From contig NC_031498.1 of assembly GCF_000237925.1 (NCBI RefSeq), positions 28,664,963 through 28,728,962 on the forward strand: DNA of 64,000 bases, given 5' to 3'. This document shows, piece after piece, positions 21,471 through 32,372 of the stretch (its first letter is position 1; the number at the start of each line of letters is the position of its first letter). The stretch is from Schistosoma mansoni. Taxonomy: Eukaryota > Platyhelminthes > Trematoda > Strigeidida > Schistosomatidae. The translations under genes were made by a program, and so were the position numbers. Below the pieces are notes generated by a model. That model did not search any database. It was not told the DNA's origin and saw only the letters and a list, made by a program, of their open reading frames with translations.

Positions 21471-22348
21471 TTCATTTTGACATCCATGAGACCGCACGAT
21501 GTTGTCGACGGACTCACTAATTTAGTGGGTCGCGATCTGACTCCAGTTACATAGTATGATTGATTGTTATCGAAATATACATGTCGGCTATCCTCGTCTT
21601 TTTCATCGACTTAACTCGCGTTGGTGTGTAGTGACCTACTTTTATGACGAGAATGCGATTGATATAATGGAAAAATTTATTATTATAACCAATTGTACCA
21701 CTGATTTTTTTACTGTACTTGTTTTTTTAAGTGTACCAAAGACACACTTTTTTCTGTTGCCTGTGACTGCACGAACTCAAGTACGCTCAATAGTTCCTCT
21801 TGTAAACTTTGGCACGTTTCGGTATTCTTTCAATACCATGAGATCCTCAACAAATATATTATATTGCAACTATCAACAGCCTTCTGGTTTTTGACCTACC
21901 GAGGGATCCAACTTAATATATTGCACGTAATCTTTTGTAGTGGTGATCATAGTCAATCACCATCTACAAGTGAATAACGGTATTAAATAAGTCAAATATG
22001 AGGATGGATTTTAGAATATATATATTTTGTACACTCACTGATCTGAACAGACAATCAGAGAGACGTAGCGAAGGTAGCGAAGCGAAATGACACTCAGTGA
22101 GGAAGGCTTATGAGTCAACTCGATTTAGTCAAACGTTAATCAATATTTATAATCGAATAGAAATAATTTACAGACATGTAATGTATAGGACGAGAAGTGT
22201 ACACACATTTACCATCATATAAAAGCAGTCAAGGTAGACAATCGACTAATTAACAAGGTCAAAATATGACTGAAGAAGAAAGAATAAACTAGTCTGTCCG
22301 TAAGCTAGAATAAACTAATGTGGACTTAAAATAGTAACCGACACTACA
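21471..22348 (-). mobile_element. G: LTR-like unit split by H
   Basis: The sense ends are TGTAGTGTCGG and GGCCACACA (TG...CA). The H unit at 21627-21968 interrupts it. It is an old fossil. Confidence 0.55.
21627..21968 (+). mobile_element. H: LTR-like unit, probably a solo LTR, nested in G
   Basis: 342 bp, TGTAGTGACC to CATCTACA (TG...CA). It is flanked by GGTG and AGTG (21623-21626 and 21969-21972), a 4-bp duplication with one difference. The uninterrupted target is visible in the other G copies (CGCGTTGGT.AATAACGG). The short duplication fits Gypsy-type integration. It is a fossil, younger than its G host. Confidence 0.65.
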
Positions 22349-22463
22349 ATTTATTGTGTCTAGTAGAAATGTTTTTTCTTTAGGAAGACAATGCATTCAT
22401 TCACTTAGGTTTTAATGACATAAACTCTAGTCTGAGCCTGTAATGCAGTTTACTATATACTAT

Positions 22464-22502
22464 TGTTACGTAATATGTATATATATTCTTATTACGTAAC
22501 AA
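22464..22502. repeat. Short perfect inverted repeat
   Basis: TTGTTACGTAATA and TTATTACGTAACAA face each other across about 14 AT-rich bases. It could be a cruciform or the remnant of a small palindromic element. Confidence 0.6.
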
Positions 22503-22583
22503 TTGTATATTCTAACTGTATAAATTATTGAGAAATCATTAATTGTGATACCATTGAATAAGATATAAACTTGTGTATAATAT

Positions 22584-23046
22584 CTTCAATACAAACGTCA
22601 AGACAGTCAGTTCTACTTTATGGAGCTGAAACGTGGAGAACTACTACATCCACCGTCAAGAAGGTACAAGTATTTATAAACAATTGTCTACGCAAAATAC
22701 TCAACATTCATTGGCCGGATACTATCAGCAACAGAGTTTTATGGAAGAGGACAAACCAGCTTCCAGCTGAAGATGAAAATAGGAAAAGACGTTGGGAGTG
22801 GATAGGACATACATTGAGGAAATCCCCAAACTGCATCATGAGGCAAACCCTAATTTATAATCCTGAAAGGAAGCGGAAAAGTGGAAGGCCAAAGAACACA
22901 TTACTTTGGGAAATAGACCTGGATATGAAAAAGATGAATGTTAACTGTAAAGAAGTGGAAAGCATTGCCCAGGACAGGGTTGAATGGAGAATACTGGTGG
23001 TTGGCCTATGCTCCTCCACGAGGGGTAACAGGTGTAATTAAGTAAG
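22584..23046 (+). mobile_element. D: best-preserved LINE 3' fragment, open frame, with target-site duplication
   Basis: One open frame runs from 22571 to 23041 (156 codons). It includes [54 protein letters not shown] and [14 protein letters not shown], and ends [10 protein letters not shown]. It is flanked by TTGTGTATAATAT (22571-22583) and TTGTGCATAATAT (23047-23059), 12 of 13 matching. The intact frame and the near-perfect duplication make this the youngest D insertion in the window. It holds only the region downstream of the RT domain. Confidence 0.9.
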
Positions 23047-23059
23047 TTGTGCATAATAT

Positions 23060-23603
23060 AAAAGAAGAATGCGAAGAATGCTGAAAACTATTTTATGTTC
23101 TTTAAGAACTTACGTTTAAATTAGAGAGGATTGTTTCACAGTATTTGAGCGCCAAGTTGTTGTAAGACATTAAATAAGATGAATATATTTGTAAACTCTT
23201 CAAGAATGAATTTGAATTAGATTCAACGTTTCGCTTGGCAATCTGGAAAATACTTCCTAGAAGTATTTCCTTAAAAAAACGTGGAGCAGATTACTAGGCG
23301 AAACTTTGGATCTACTTCATATTCATTCTCTGATAGTTTACAACTATATTCTTCTTCCTATTTAATGTCTATTTTATGATTGTTTTTATTGTTATCCAAT
23401 TATCTGATAATATAATATTTATAGTTGTAGTTGGGGGTGACAGAAAATAAAAATTATGGTATCTAAGAGAAACAATAAAATGATCATTATTATTAGAGTT
23501 CTTTTTTCTGAATCCATATAAACAAACAAACAAACAAATGTTTTATGCATGGTTAATTAATGGTTAACAATGAAATTTAGTATTCGAGTTTTGTCCTATT
23601 TTA
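23060..23603. other. No gene seen
   Basis: AT-rich with a (caaa)n tract at 23521-23537. Confidence 0.6.
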
Positions 23604-24063
23604 CTTCCAACTGAAGAGAAAATTAGCAAAAGATGTTGGAAGTGAATAGGACAAACAGTGGGAAATCATCAAACTGCATTACGAGGCAAACCCTAACTTG
23701 GAATACTGAAAAGAAGCGGAAAAGTGGAAGGCCAAAAGAACACATTACTTTAGGAAATAGAAGCAAATATGAAAAATATGAATGTTAACTCGAAAGAAGT
23801 GGAAAGGATTGTTGGCAATGGATAAGATATACATTGAGGAAATCATCAAATTGTATCATGAAGGAAGTGCTAACTTGGAATCCTGAAGGGGTACGGAAAA
23901 GTGGAAGACCAAAAAACACACTAGGTTGAGAAACAAAAGCAGATATGTGAAAGATGAACGGCAACTGGAACTAAATGGGAAGGATTGTCCAGGACAGAAA
24001 TGGATAGAGAGTGCTGGTGGACGACTTATATTTCTCCACGAGGGGTAACATGCGTAAGTAAGT
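23604..24063 (+). mobile_element. D: two overlapping LINE 3' pieces in tandem
   Basis: Two pieces of the same LINE region follow each other in the same direction. The first (23604-23806) stops in the ERIVQD-type region. The second (23807-24063) restarts at the W-IG-TLRK region and runs to the tail GCGTAAGTAAGTAAG. The second restarts upstream of where the first stopped, so the overlap is duplicated. Either two insertions or a template jump would explain it. Confidence 0.7.
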
Positions 24064-24235
24064 AAGTGTGTAAGTATCGGCACCTGTGATGATGTTCCCA
24101 TTGAAACTGGGACTCAGTATTGATTGTATCAAATGAGTTTTACAGTTATCTTGTTGTTAAGTGAATAATCAAGGTAACCAGTTTATTAAAACATGGCAGA
24201 ATTCAAATAAACAAACAAATATTTATGTTTTTAAT

Positions 24236-24355
24236 TAAGATCATGAATCGATCAATGTTAGATCATCACTGAAAACCTAGGAGTCCTAGACATCGACCGA
24301 TTCATGATCTCAATGAAACACTTAAAAATCTCCACCACCCCATACTGAAAAATAT
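24236..24355. mobile_element. B: minimal fold-back of the two termini
   Basis: The antisense end (GATCATGAATCGATC...ACCTAGGAG) is followed at once by the sense end (GATTCATGATCTCAAT...AAAAATCTCCACC). The ribozyme and tRNA head are absent. It forms a hairpin-like unit of 120 bp. Confidence 0.6.
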
Positions 24356-24601
24356 TTATGTTCGGGATATTTCAATTTTATCATTCAATCACACTGTAAT
24401 TAATAATAATAAAAGTTAACGAATATTAGATGTTTCATTTGTTGAATATTTTCAGAATATTCTAGATGGGTAATAATGATGACAACCATTTTGAATATAG
24501 TAATTACTTGGTTATATAGTGTGCATTTACTTGAATTAAGACCTCTATGTATATCATACAAATTAATCGATAAAAATTCAGTCAAATGTTTAATTTATAT
24601 A

Positions 24602-24905
24602 AGGCTTACAATTCGGCAAGTTCGTCAACAAATAACAGAACACCATCCGTCGTGGTTGAGTAAAGGATAGGTAAAGGTGATTAAAAGTTCTATTCTCGCT
24701 CACTTGGTGGATACAGGTCATCAAGCTAATCTGAATAAAGTTTTTAAGGTTATCTAACATATTCCATCAAATTTGCCGCATGGTTTACGAGCTCGTTTTT
24801 CGCCCATAGCTGAAGCAATCGCAATCCATATTCACAAACCGAACCTTTGTATTCAAAAGAAGTGTTTGTAGCAGAACTTCAGTAAACAATTTTCGTATTC
24901 CCCCC
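24602..24905 (+). mobile_element. J: second Penelope-like 3' fragment, tail to tail with the first
   Basis: The plus strand reads the end of the GIY-YIG region, with EHHPSWLSKG then ILAHLVDTGHQANLNKVFKV, and continues into PHGLRARF. The first part matches the end of the minus-strand copy (EHVPAWLGKG, ILSHLVD). This copy therefore runs in the opposite direction and extends further 3'. About 200 bases separate the two tails. It is 5' truncated and broken. Confidence 0.75.
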
Positions 24906-25104
24906 TCTTTTTTGTATTTTTGTACTTTACTTATTCTCAATATTCCTCTCTTGATTCTTGCATAACTACCATATTACTGACCATTCATCAAAATATTTTG
25001 TTAGTTCCTTCTTCTCTTTTATATATTATGCAACGTAGCAACTGATTGATTTTCGAATAATAACTTTGATTAGTATTAATCCTCTTTCTTCCAATTAATT
25101 AATG

Positions 25105-26679
25105 TTAACTGTCTACCAAGTGAGAAAGGATGGCGCTGTTAATGGATTTAGTGACGCCTTTTCCCAACCATGCTGGTACATGTTCACGAATACGCAAGGA
25201 TAAAGCCCTCTGAGTACGGCCTATGTAACTAGCTCCACAGGAGCAGTTGAATTGGTATACACACATGGAAGAGCCCATCTTCGGTAACTTATCCTTGATT
25301 AATTGTGTGAGTACTGGTTTAGTTGAAAAAGTGACGTGTAGCTTAGCGGTGTAAAACGTCCTTTCAACCGATCTTTTCAGTCGGCGTGTTAGAATATCAC
25401 TCGCTATGTCACCTTTGAAGTCCAGTTTCAAATACAAGGTTTTTTTACTCACTGTTTCACAATTTCTTCTTATTTTAACAGTACTTTCTACTAGGTATTT
25501 CTTAACGAACTTATCCGGGTAGCCATTCCTTCGCAATGTGTTTTTCAGTATATCTATTTCACTCTCAACAGTGTCCTCAGAACATAATAGCTTGATTCTG
25601 TGACTGAGACATTTAACCAAATTTATTTTATACTGAAGAGGAGTGAAGCTTTGGAAATGGGTATACTGACCCGTCCATGTATTCTTTCTAAATGTATTTC
25701 GTTTGATGGAACCATCTCTCCTTCTAGAAAGTATGACGTCGAGGAAAGCTATACTATTGTCTTTCTCTTCTTCGCTGGTGAATTGAATAGCTGGGTGGAC
25801 GTCATTGAAAAAGTCTAACATCTCCTGTTTGTCAACCATTTCGTCGCATACGATTAGTGTGTCATCTATGTATCGACAGTAGTAGTCTAGCTTACTTAAG
25901 GTGTCTTTTAACGGTCCATTTTCCAGTTTGGTCAGAAAAATGTCAGCAAGGATCGGGCCTAGTGGTGATCCCATTGCTACTCCATCTACTTGTCTGTAAA
26001 ATTCATTGTTAAACTTAAAGTAGATATTCATAGTACATTTCAACAGGAGTTCTTTCAATTTATTTATTGGAATCGGTATCCCTATTTTCTTTTCTAGCAC
26101 TTGTTCACATATTTAATCGATAGTTTCAATCAGGGGGATGTTAGTGAAGAAAGATGCTATGTCTAGTGATAGCATGGTTTTACCATTTATATTCCTATTT
26201 TTTATTGAATACACAAATTCAAACACGTCTTTAACACTGTGGTTAACCAGTTCTCGGTGTAATGGTTCCAATCATTTCACTAACCATTTTGCTGTTGAAT
26301 GGTATGGTGAGTTTGACATGTCCAGAATTGGGCGTAAAGGAACCTCAGGTTTGTGAATCTTAGGTAGGCCATAGAGTCGAGGAGTATATGTTCCAGAAGG
26401 CTTGAGCTCATTATAGGTATGCTCAGAGATGTATTGATGTTGTTTTAAAAATTTTAATGCCTCAGTTAGTTGGCGTTCAGTCTTTTCATTGTGGTCTTTA
26501 CATGAACCAAGCTTTTGGAATTTAGTTTGATCACGCAGTAGGTTATTCATCTTATCTAAGTAATCTGTTTTGTTTAGAATTACAGTGCCGGATCCTTTAT
26601 CAGGTTTAGTGATAAGAATGTGTTCATTCAATTTTAGTTTCCGGATAGCTTCACAATGTTTATCAGTCAATATACTCAT
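25105..26679 (-). mobile_element. J: Penelope-like retroelement, reverse transcriptase plus GIY-YIG endonuclease, broken
   Basis: Two open blocks (26679-26272 and 26100-25105) are separated by a short stretch that keeps the same protein. Read in order, the motifs are PDKGSGTVILNKTDY, then LYGLPKIHKP (diagnostic of Penelope-like RTs), the motif A region LSLDIASFFTNIP, motif B GVAMGSPLGPILADIF, the catalytic YIDD in CRYIDDTLIV, and FLDVIL. The C-terminal block has the GIY-YIG signature, with VYQFNCSCGASYIGRT and then R.R.H. The order RT then GIY-YIG is that of canonical Penelope elements. About two interruptions are seen, and the N-terminal part upstream of 26679 is not recognisable, so the copy looks dead. 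Schistosomes are known to carry such elements. Confidence 0.9.
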
Positions 26680-26799
26680 TTTGGACTTTGTAAAATATTA
26701 TAATTATGGACTTATAACTGTAGAGCCTGATGATAAAGTTATTGAAAACAATTGTTCGCTCAAATATTGTTCATTTTTAATTCATGTTAGTTTATAATT

Positions 26800-27274
26800 G
26801 ATATGTCATTATATAACTATTACGTAACGTATCTACACGAAGACTGTTAATTCATTATTGTAAATCATATATATATATATATATATATTAGTGTACAGCC
26901 ATGATGAAAAACTAATTGAAAATAAATTTCTTTGCTCGATTCGTTCTTTCTTTATTGATCAAATGTTTAGGTGCTGTTTGGTTGCCATAGCAACAATTTT
27001 GTGCATGGAATACTAATCTTAACTAATATTAAACACATCAATGAAAATGAAAAACAATTTCGAAGAGAATGTTTTCTTTTTGAAATTTTGATTTACTAAA
27101 AGTGTGTAATTGTATTTATGGTTATATTATTCATCATAATTTGTAATTAAATATATAAATGTCTCAATAATAATAAAGTAATAAAGCGTTTATCCATATT
27201 CACTGAACGTGTCATAATAGTTTTAAGTGTAGTAAAATTAACAAAGTGAAAGTATGATAAACAGTGAAATCTTA
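26800..27274. other. No gene seen
   Basis: AT-rich flank of the Penelope-like copy with the (AT)n tract. Confidence 0.6.
26865..26890. repeat. (AT)n microsatellite
   Basis: About 11 AT units just right of the Penelope-like copy. Confidence 0.9.
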
Positions 27275-27640
27275 AACTCATGTTTCGTCCTATTCTGGAC
27301 TCGTCAGCTGAATGTTCTTGGATCCTAGATTGAATGATCACTCTGAGACTCGAATTCATTACTGTTTTCTTCAAACGTCATCGAGTTACAGCTTGAGTAT
27401 ATGGGTGGAAATTAACTCTGGGATGCAGGTACATCTAATTGACGAGTCTGAAATAAGATAAAACAGTTATCCTGTATTCTACTACTAACCACCATTCATC
27501 TCTGTTCATAATTCCTAAGGCCTAATAGCAAAATCGAGGCAATCCTTATAGGATGCACATATGACAAAAAGTGACTAATCAACTGTAATCCTGAAAGTTA
27601 GTGGGAAAATTCGAACATCTGAAACCAATGAATTCAATTG
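27275..27640. mobile_element. A: fold-back composite
   Basis: An antisense arm (27275 to about 27390: ribozyme, B-box side and head) is joined to a sense arm starting just upstream of the second ribozyme (AACTCTGGGATGCAGGTAC) and running to the 3' end. The sense core CTGACG... is followed by GATAAAAC, so it is altered. Confidence 0.75.
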
Positions 27641-28249
27641 AAAGTAGTGTATGTATGGATCGTAACAGATAACTGTCTATTGAAAGAGAATATAAAATAA
27701 ATGGACATTTGTTAACAATAACTTAGAAAATCAGATGATTTTGGACCATGATATAGTTATAGTGTGAATGTTCTACTTTGAATGAAGAGATGGATGACTT
27801 TCCAATTTTTCTAGTGTTAAGTCATTTCAGGAAGTCAACAGAAAACTACTGACCTGTGTTCAACGCTAATTGACACACATCTGAATAGTGTATCTGTGGT
27901 CATTACAATAATGTTGCTCCATACAGGTCACCTTGATTTATAGTCTCAGACATTTGCACTAAAATATTTGATCTAAGTTGAAACTTGATTGGTAGAATTC
28001 GATCTTCACTATGGACTAGATAATCCCTGTTCCTCTAATCAGTCAGTGCTAGAGTATATTTTGTGTATGCCTCATATTATTTACCGTTAAATTATCTTTT
28101 AAGTGATAATTCAGGAGTTTTTTCTAAATGGGTCTAACAAAGAATCAATATTCACAGTATCTTTAAATACAGCTATTCAAATTTTTTTTTCTACGAAGGA
28201 AATTATACATTTTCATTCAACTGATTGTTATAACTCTCGGCTTTCTTTG
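27641..28249. other. No gene seen
   Basis: About 600 bases without a recognised repeat or exon. Confidence 0.55.
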
Positions 28250-28830
28250 TATACACGAATAGGACGTTAGTTTACCTTCCGGTGTCTATTCTACAGGACT
28301 TCAACACAACTCAGATCAAGAACACGTAATTAGCCTGACTAGAACGTAAATATATTTCACACCAAAAACCGACAGCAAACCTCCACAATGTAACAACAAT
28401 CAATAGTAATAATAAGGATAGGAGAATATATAAGTCATCTGACGCCTGTCAGATTATCTAAAGCTTTGACTAAGCAAACAACCAATCATTATCATTCTCG
28501 CCCACACATCACTAATATGTAAAAATTAGCGGTATAACATCTGATAGCTTGCTCGAATATCTGGGCTACCTGTTCCTGTCATTTAGATATTTCAACAAGT
28601 TATCTGTTTTCGTTTGTTTCAACACATCATTATGTCTATTGATTGCACACACCATTATGGCGCATTTATGAAACGCTTATGACCTTTCGCTATACAAGTT
28701 ACGAGAAAGTACAACCAATGATATCATGATGGCTGACAATATGCAGTAAAATGAATAAACATTATTCATATGTTACTTCATGAACTGATAACATTTAACT
28801 GGCGATCACTAATTGGCAAGGTGGACAGTC
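28250..28830 (+). repeat. K: unclassified interspersed repeat
   Basis: It contains ATATCTGGGCTACCTGTTCC and, further on, GGCTGACAATATGCAG with AACATTATTCA. Pieces recur at 37640-37745 (sense) and 38200-38335 (reverse). Its ends and class are unknown. Confidence 0.45.
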
Positions 28831-28911
28831 TTCAATTTCTACCAAGTCTAACCATATATCGTATTTGTTGTATAATCACAATACAAAAATCCTGATTACA
28901 TAATTTACAAC

Positions 28912-29140
28912 ATGATTGCTCAGTAGCTAAGTCGGTAACGTGATGGCGTTTCAAGCGGACAGTACTGGATTCGAGTCATAGGGTGAACATCAACTCTGAG
29001 ATCCAGGTACATCCAGCTGACGAGTCCCAAATAGGACGAAACGCTCATCTTGGATTCCACTACTAGCCACTATCCATCTTTGCTTATAAAGCTTCTGACT
29101 TCAGGTAATATCGATGCAGTCCGCATAGGATACAATTATC
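28912..29140 (+). mobile_element. A: SMalpha-like SINE, head to middle
   Basis: It has the A-box region (CAGTAGCTAAGTCGG), the B-box region (GATTCGAGTCATA), an intact-core ribozyme at 29009-29057 and part of the 3' half, ending near 29140. Confidence 0.85.
29009..29057 (+). ncRNA. Hammerhead ribozyme, A family, core intact
   Basis: CTGACGA, stem II GTCCCAAATAGGAC and GAAAC are all present. Stem I pairs ATCCAG with TTGGAT. Stem III is weakened (ACGCTCAT). It belongs to the class reported to self-cleave in schistosome SMalpha RNA. Confidence 0.7.
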
Positions 29141-29195
29141 CCCACACATACATGGACAAAAGAATAATCAATAGTACCGAAATTGTTTACTTTTC

Positions 29196-29412
29196 AATTC
29201 ATTAACTAGGGGAAAAAAAACAACACAGTGAAAGTTTATCATAGACTCTTCTTTCTGCTTTTTTTCCTTTCATTACTTATTTGTTCAATTATTTGTTATT
29301 TAGGATAGATGAAATAGGGAATATACTAGAAATGAATAACAACTAAAATCATTCTAATTAGAATAATAATAATAAAAAACTCCAAACTGGTTTCTGTTAG
29401 TTTCTAGGACAA
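29196..29412 (+). repeat. 217-bp duplicated segment, copy 1
   Basis: TTCAATTCATTAACTAGGGG to CTAGGACAATAAATAT is repeated at 41328-41558 with few differences. It is followed here by an A copy. Confidence 0.65.
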
Positions 29413-29424
29413 TAAATATATATA

Positions 29425-29835
29425 TAAACAAAGGTGGATAGTGGTTAGCAATGGAATCAAGGACGCGCGTTTCGTCCTATTTGGGTAGATTCAAAGAGAT
29501 AATATCAAGTGAATTTCAACTTTACCCCGTTGCACAAGCAAGTAGCTATCAGGACTCAGTAGCTTAGTTGGTAATGCGATAGCGTTTGAAGTTAAAGTTA
29601 CTGGGTTCGAGTCCCATACTGAACATCAACTCCAGCTGATGAGTCCTAAATGGAGTGAAAAGCGCGTCCTGGAATCCACTGCTAGCTACTATCCACCTTT
29701 GCTTATAATGCTTGTGAATTAAGGCTATATTGAGGCAATACGCACAGTATGTACATATACCAATAACAGACTAATCAATTGCAGTCTTAAACATCAATGA
29801 AATGATTCAAATAAAACAACATCAAGTTAATTCAA
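29425..29835. mobile_element. A: antisense ribozyme arm followed by a sense unit
   Basis: A short antisense arm (about 29425-29485, ending inside the ribozyme at GTTTCGTCCTATTTGGG) is joined to a sense 3' end, then a whole sense unit with B box GGGTTCGAGTCCC at 29603-29615. The sense ribozyme at 29631-29676 keeps CTGATGA and GAAA, with stem I CTCCAG/CTGGAA. Confidence 0.8.
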
Positions 29836-30004
29836 AACTATTCTTAGTTTTCAAAAGCAAATCTCTTTAAGTAAATAGTCTACATGTAAATCAACAACTG
29901 TCAGTATTCATTGATGAAGGTTGAAAAATTGAAAGAGAAAACAAAAAAAAAACATAGTTCAATCAATTGATATTTTGATATGAATCTTTTATTTTCAAAA
30001 TAAA

Positions 30005-30105
30005 CAATAAGCCAAGTACAGGATGCAGATAATATCAACAATTGACTGATCATTTGAAGTCCTAAAATAACAATGAGAGGACACAAGTCAACAACATCAA
30101 ATGAA
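30005..30105 (+). mobile_element. A: degraded 3' fragment
   Basis: It reads AATTGACTGATCATTTGAAGTCC then ACACAAGTCAACAACATCAA, matching the A 3' end loosely. There is no ribozyme. Confidence 0.5.
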
Positions 30106-30197
30106 AAATAACTTACATTGTTTTATTTAAGGAATTTTAGTTGAATTCTATTTTCAAAAAACAATAGTTCTATACTAATATAAACAATGTTGTATTC

Positions 30198-30422
30198 AAA
30201 TTAACTAAGTGAATTTAAACTTCACCTCATTGAACAAGCAAGTGATTATCAGGATTTAGTAGCTAAGTGGATAATGTGATGGTGTTTGAAGCGAAAGGTA
30301 TTGGGTTCGATTGCTAGAGTGAACATCAACTCTAAGATATAGGTACATCCAGCTGATGAGTCCTAAATAAGACGAAACGTGTCAAACTAGATTCCACTCC
30401 TGGTCACCGTCCATCTTTGTTT
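30198..30422 (+). mobile_element. A: permuted unit with perfect target-site duplication
   Basis: The insert starts in the 3' tail of one unit (TTAACTAAGTGAATTT), passes through the tRNA-like head and ribozyme, and stops about 50 bases after the ribozyme at CATCTTTGTTT. It is flanked by ACAATGTTGTATTC at 30184-30197 and 30423-30436, a perfect 14-bp repeat. Relative to the 7.9-kb copy the unit is circularly permuted. Confidence 0.9.
30346..30394 (+). ncRNA. Hammerhead ribozyme, A family, core intact
   Basis: CTGATGA, stem II (GTCCTAAATAAGAC, slightly weakened) and GAAAC are present. Stem I has one mismatch (CCAG with CTAG) and the site reads GTCAAA. Activity is uncertain. Confidence 0.55.
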
Positions 30423-30539
30423 ACAATGTTGTATTCGTATTATATAATCTGTCAGTAGGTCTATGAAATAACTGGTAATTTTATTGATTTATGCAAAAAA
30501 CTGATTACCTAACCATACAGTTATGATCAATATTTTGGT

Positions 30540-30973
30540 TATGACTTTATAATTGTTATATCCCAGATAAGAATAATGAATGGTAATTTTTGGGATCCAT
30601 CCATGAATCAATACTATGCATATATTTTTTTATCGTATAATTGATAAGTAAATAAACTATTCATATTCATGTCCCTCTTATTACTAGCTTTATTTTGACT
30701 TATAGGCTATTATTATACGATTTACCATTCTTGAGTTATACCCATTGTATTAATTACGTTTCCCCTTATTCACAGTCACATTTGACCAAATCTTATGTAA
30801 ATGTTATTTTCTATTTCATGGTACGATGTGGTCTGTTTGGTTGGCATATAAACTCAGTATGTTTGAGAATAATGATGATTATTGCAGAGGCTGTTATTGG
30901 TGTTCTGAACTTGAAACGGCTGGGCTTGATACTTATACTGATGTCATTGATTAGCTATCTGTTATCATTTTAG
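30540..30973 (+). mobile_element. I: unclassified repeat, copy 2, without the A insertion
   Basis: The same order as copy 1. ACTATTCATATTCATGTCCC is continuous here, giving the empty site for the 3661 insertion. The 3' part of copy 1 (from about 4000) is absent. Confidence 0.5.
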
Positions 30974-31125
30974 AAATTGGAACTGTAATTTTCCAATATA
31001 ATTTATTGCTTTCAATTATTTTCACTGGGGAAGGATTAAAGAAATTTTTTTGATATGCTTATGTTATTGTTTATCAATCACACGTGATAGACAAGCTCTC
31101 AAAAAATTGGAAACTTTCACGTATT

Positions 31126-31676
31126 CTTATAGTTGAAAAACATATGGAACTCGAAATAACTGTCAACCAATATCAAAATCACAAACTTCAATACGAATGT
31201 CAAAACAGTCCTATTATACGGAGCTGAAACTTCGATAACTACCACAACCATCATCAAAAAGGTATAAGTAATTATAGAGAATTTTCTACTCAAGATAATA
31301 AATGTCCGTTGAACATATACCATCAACAAGAATCTACTGTGAGAGAGAACAAACCAGATTCTAATTGAAGAGGAAATTAAGTCGTCGAAGGTAGATACAG
31401 CATATACTATGGCAATCACTGAACTACATCATTAGACAAACTCTAAATTGAAGTCCTGAAGGAAAACGGAAAATAGGAAGTAAATAAATAATATGCTTGT
31501 AATATCCCAATGAGTAGAAGATTAAAGAACATACTACGTCGAGAATAAGAATCATACATGAAAAGAATGAATGACGACTGGAAAGAACTGGAAAGGATTG
31601 TCCAGGACAGGCTTCGAAGGAGAATTCTGGTGGTTGGCCTACGCTCCTCCATGAACGTTAACAAGCGTAAGTAAGT
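31126..31676 (+). mobile_element. D: RTE-like LINE, 3' fragment
   Basis: It starts at the LKNIWNS-type region and ends AACAAGCGTAAGTAAGTAA. About 60 bases near 31480-31510 do not fit other D copies and interrupt the C-terminal part. Frames are broken throughout. Confidence 0.75.
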
Positions 31677-31700
31677 AACTCACTGAATAATCAATGGATT

Positions 31701-31838
31701 ATGATAACTTTATCTGTAACTAAGTATCAAGATATGGGATTAAAAAAACAAGGATTAGCATATGATCTACCAATTGAAAAGATTCCAGCCGACGGACCTG
31801 GAAAACGATCAACAATAGATTGTACATGTTTATTCTAA
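31701..31838 (+). CDS. Weak candidate exon or short ORF, unrecognised
   Basis: An open stretch of 45 codons ends in TAA at 31836. It contains MGLKKQGLAYDLPIEKIP and a GPGKRSTID segment, and lies just right of a D LINE copy. There is no strong acceptor upstream; CTGTAACTAAG near 31724 is the best. No family is recognised. The amino-acid mix is rich in charged and turn residues, unlike random AT-rich translation, but the evidence stops there. Confidence 0.2.
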   Translation: MITLSVTKYQDMGLKKQGLAYDLPIEKIPADGPGKRSTIDCTCLF

Positions 31839-32092
31839 ACTGCTTATGTTCAAATTTTGTTTGCTGAGGTCACAGATAATCTACTTTGTGTATGACGAAC
31901 CACTTAACTACAACAATACCAACACTCAGTAGTTTTGAAATTCTGCTTACGAAGAACTGATTGAGTTAAATATAAGCAATTTCAGATACCAGGATACCTT
32001 GTGTGTTATAAATTGAAGTGATATGTATAGAAATATATATCTATGAGCATATAAATATCTTAAAAAACGTTATCAGTATTTTCTAGAATAAA

Positions 32093-32372
32093 ATTTATAA
32101 TGGTTGAATTAATGAGTCAGTCTAAACTAAACCACCATTGAAATCCTGAAAGCACTGGACGGTCGTATCGTCACAGTATGAGACTCCTCAGCAGTGCGCG
32201 TCCACGACCCCGCATGCGGTTTATCAATCTTGAACTTTCAGTTTTGCATGTGAACACTTAACCTCTAGACCACTGAGTTAGTATCCAATGATGTTGATGT
32301 CTTAGACTGATTCGTAAATTTAAATTTCAAAATACTACAATCTCCACAAATACACACTCTGATAATAACCAT
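32093..32372. mobile_element. B: antisense unit with a sense tail
   Basis: The antisense body (32093-32325) carries a ribozyme with CTGAGGA but GATAC for GAAAC. The last 45 bases are the sense terminus (ACTACAATCTCCACAAA). Confidence 0.75.
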
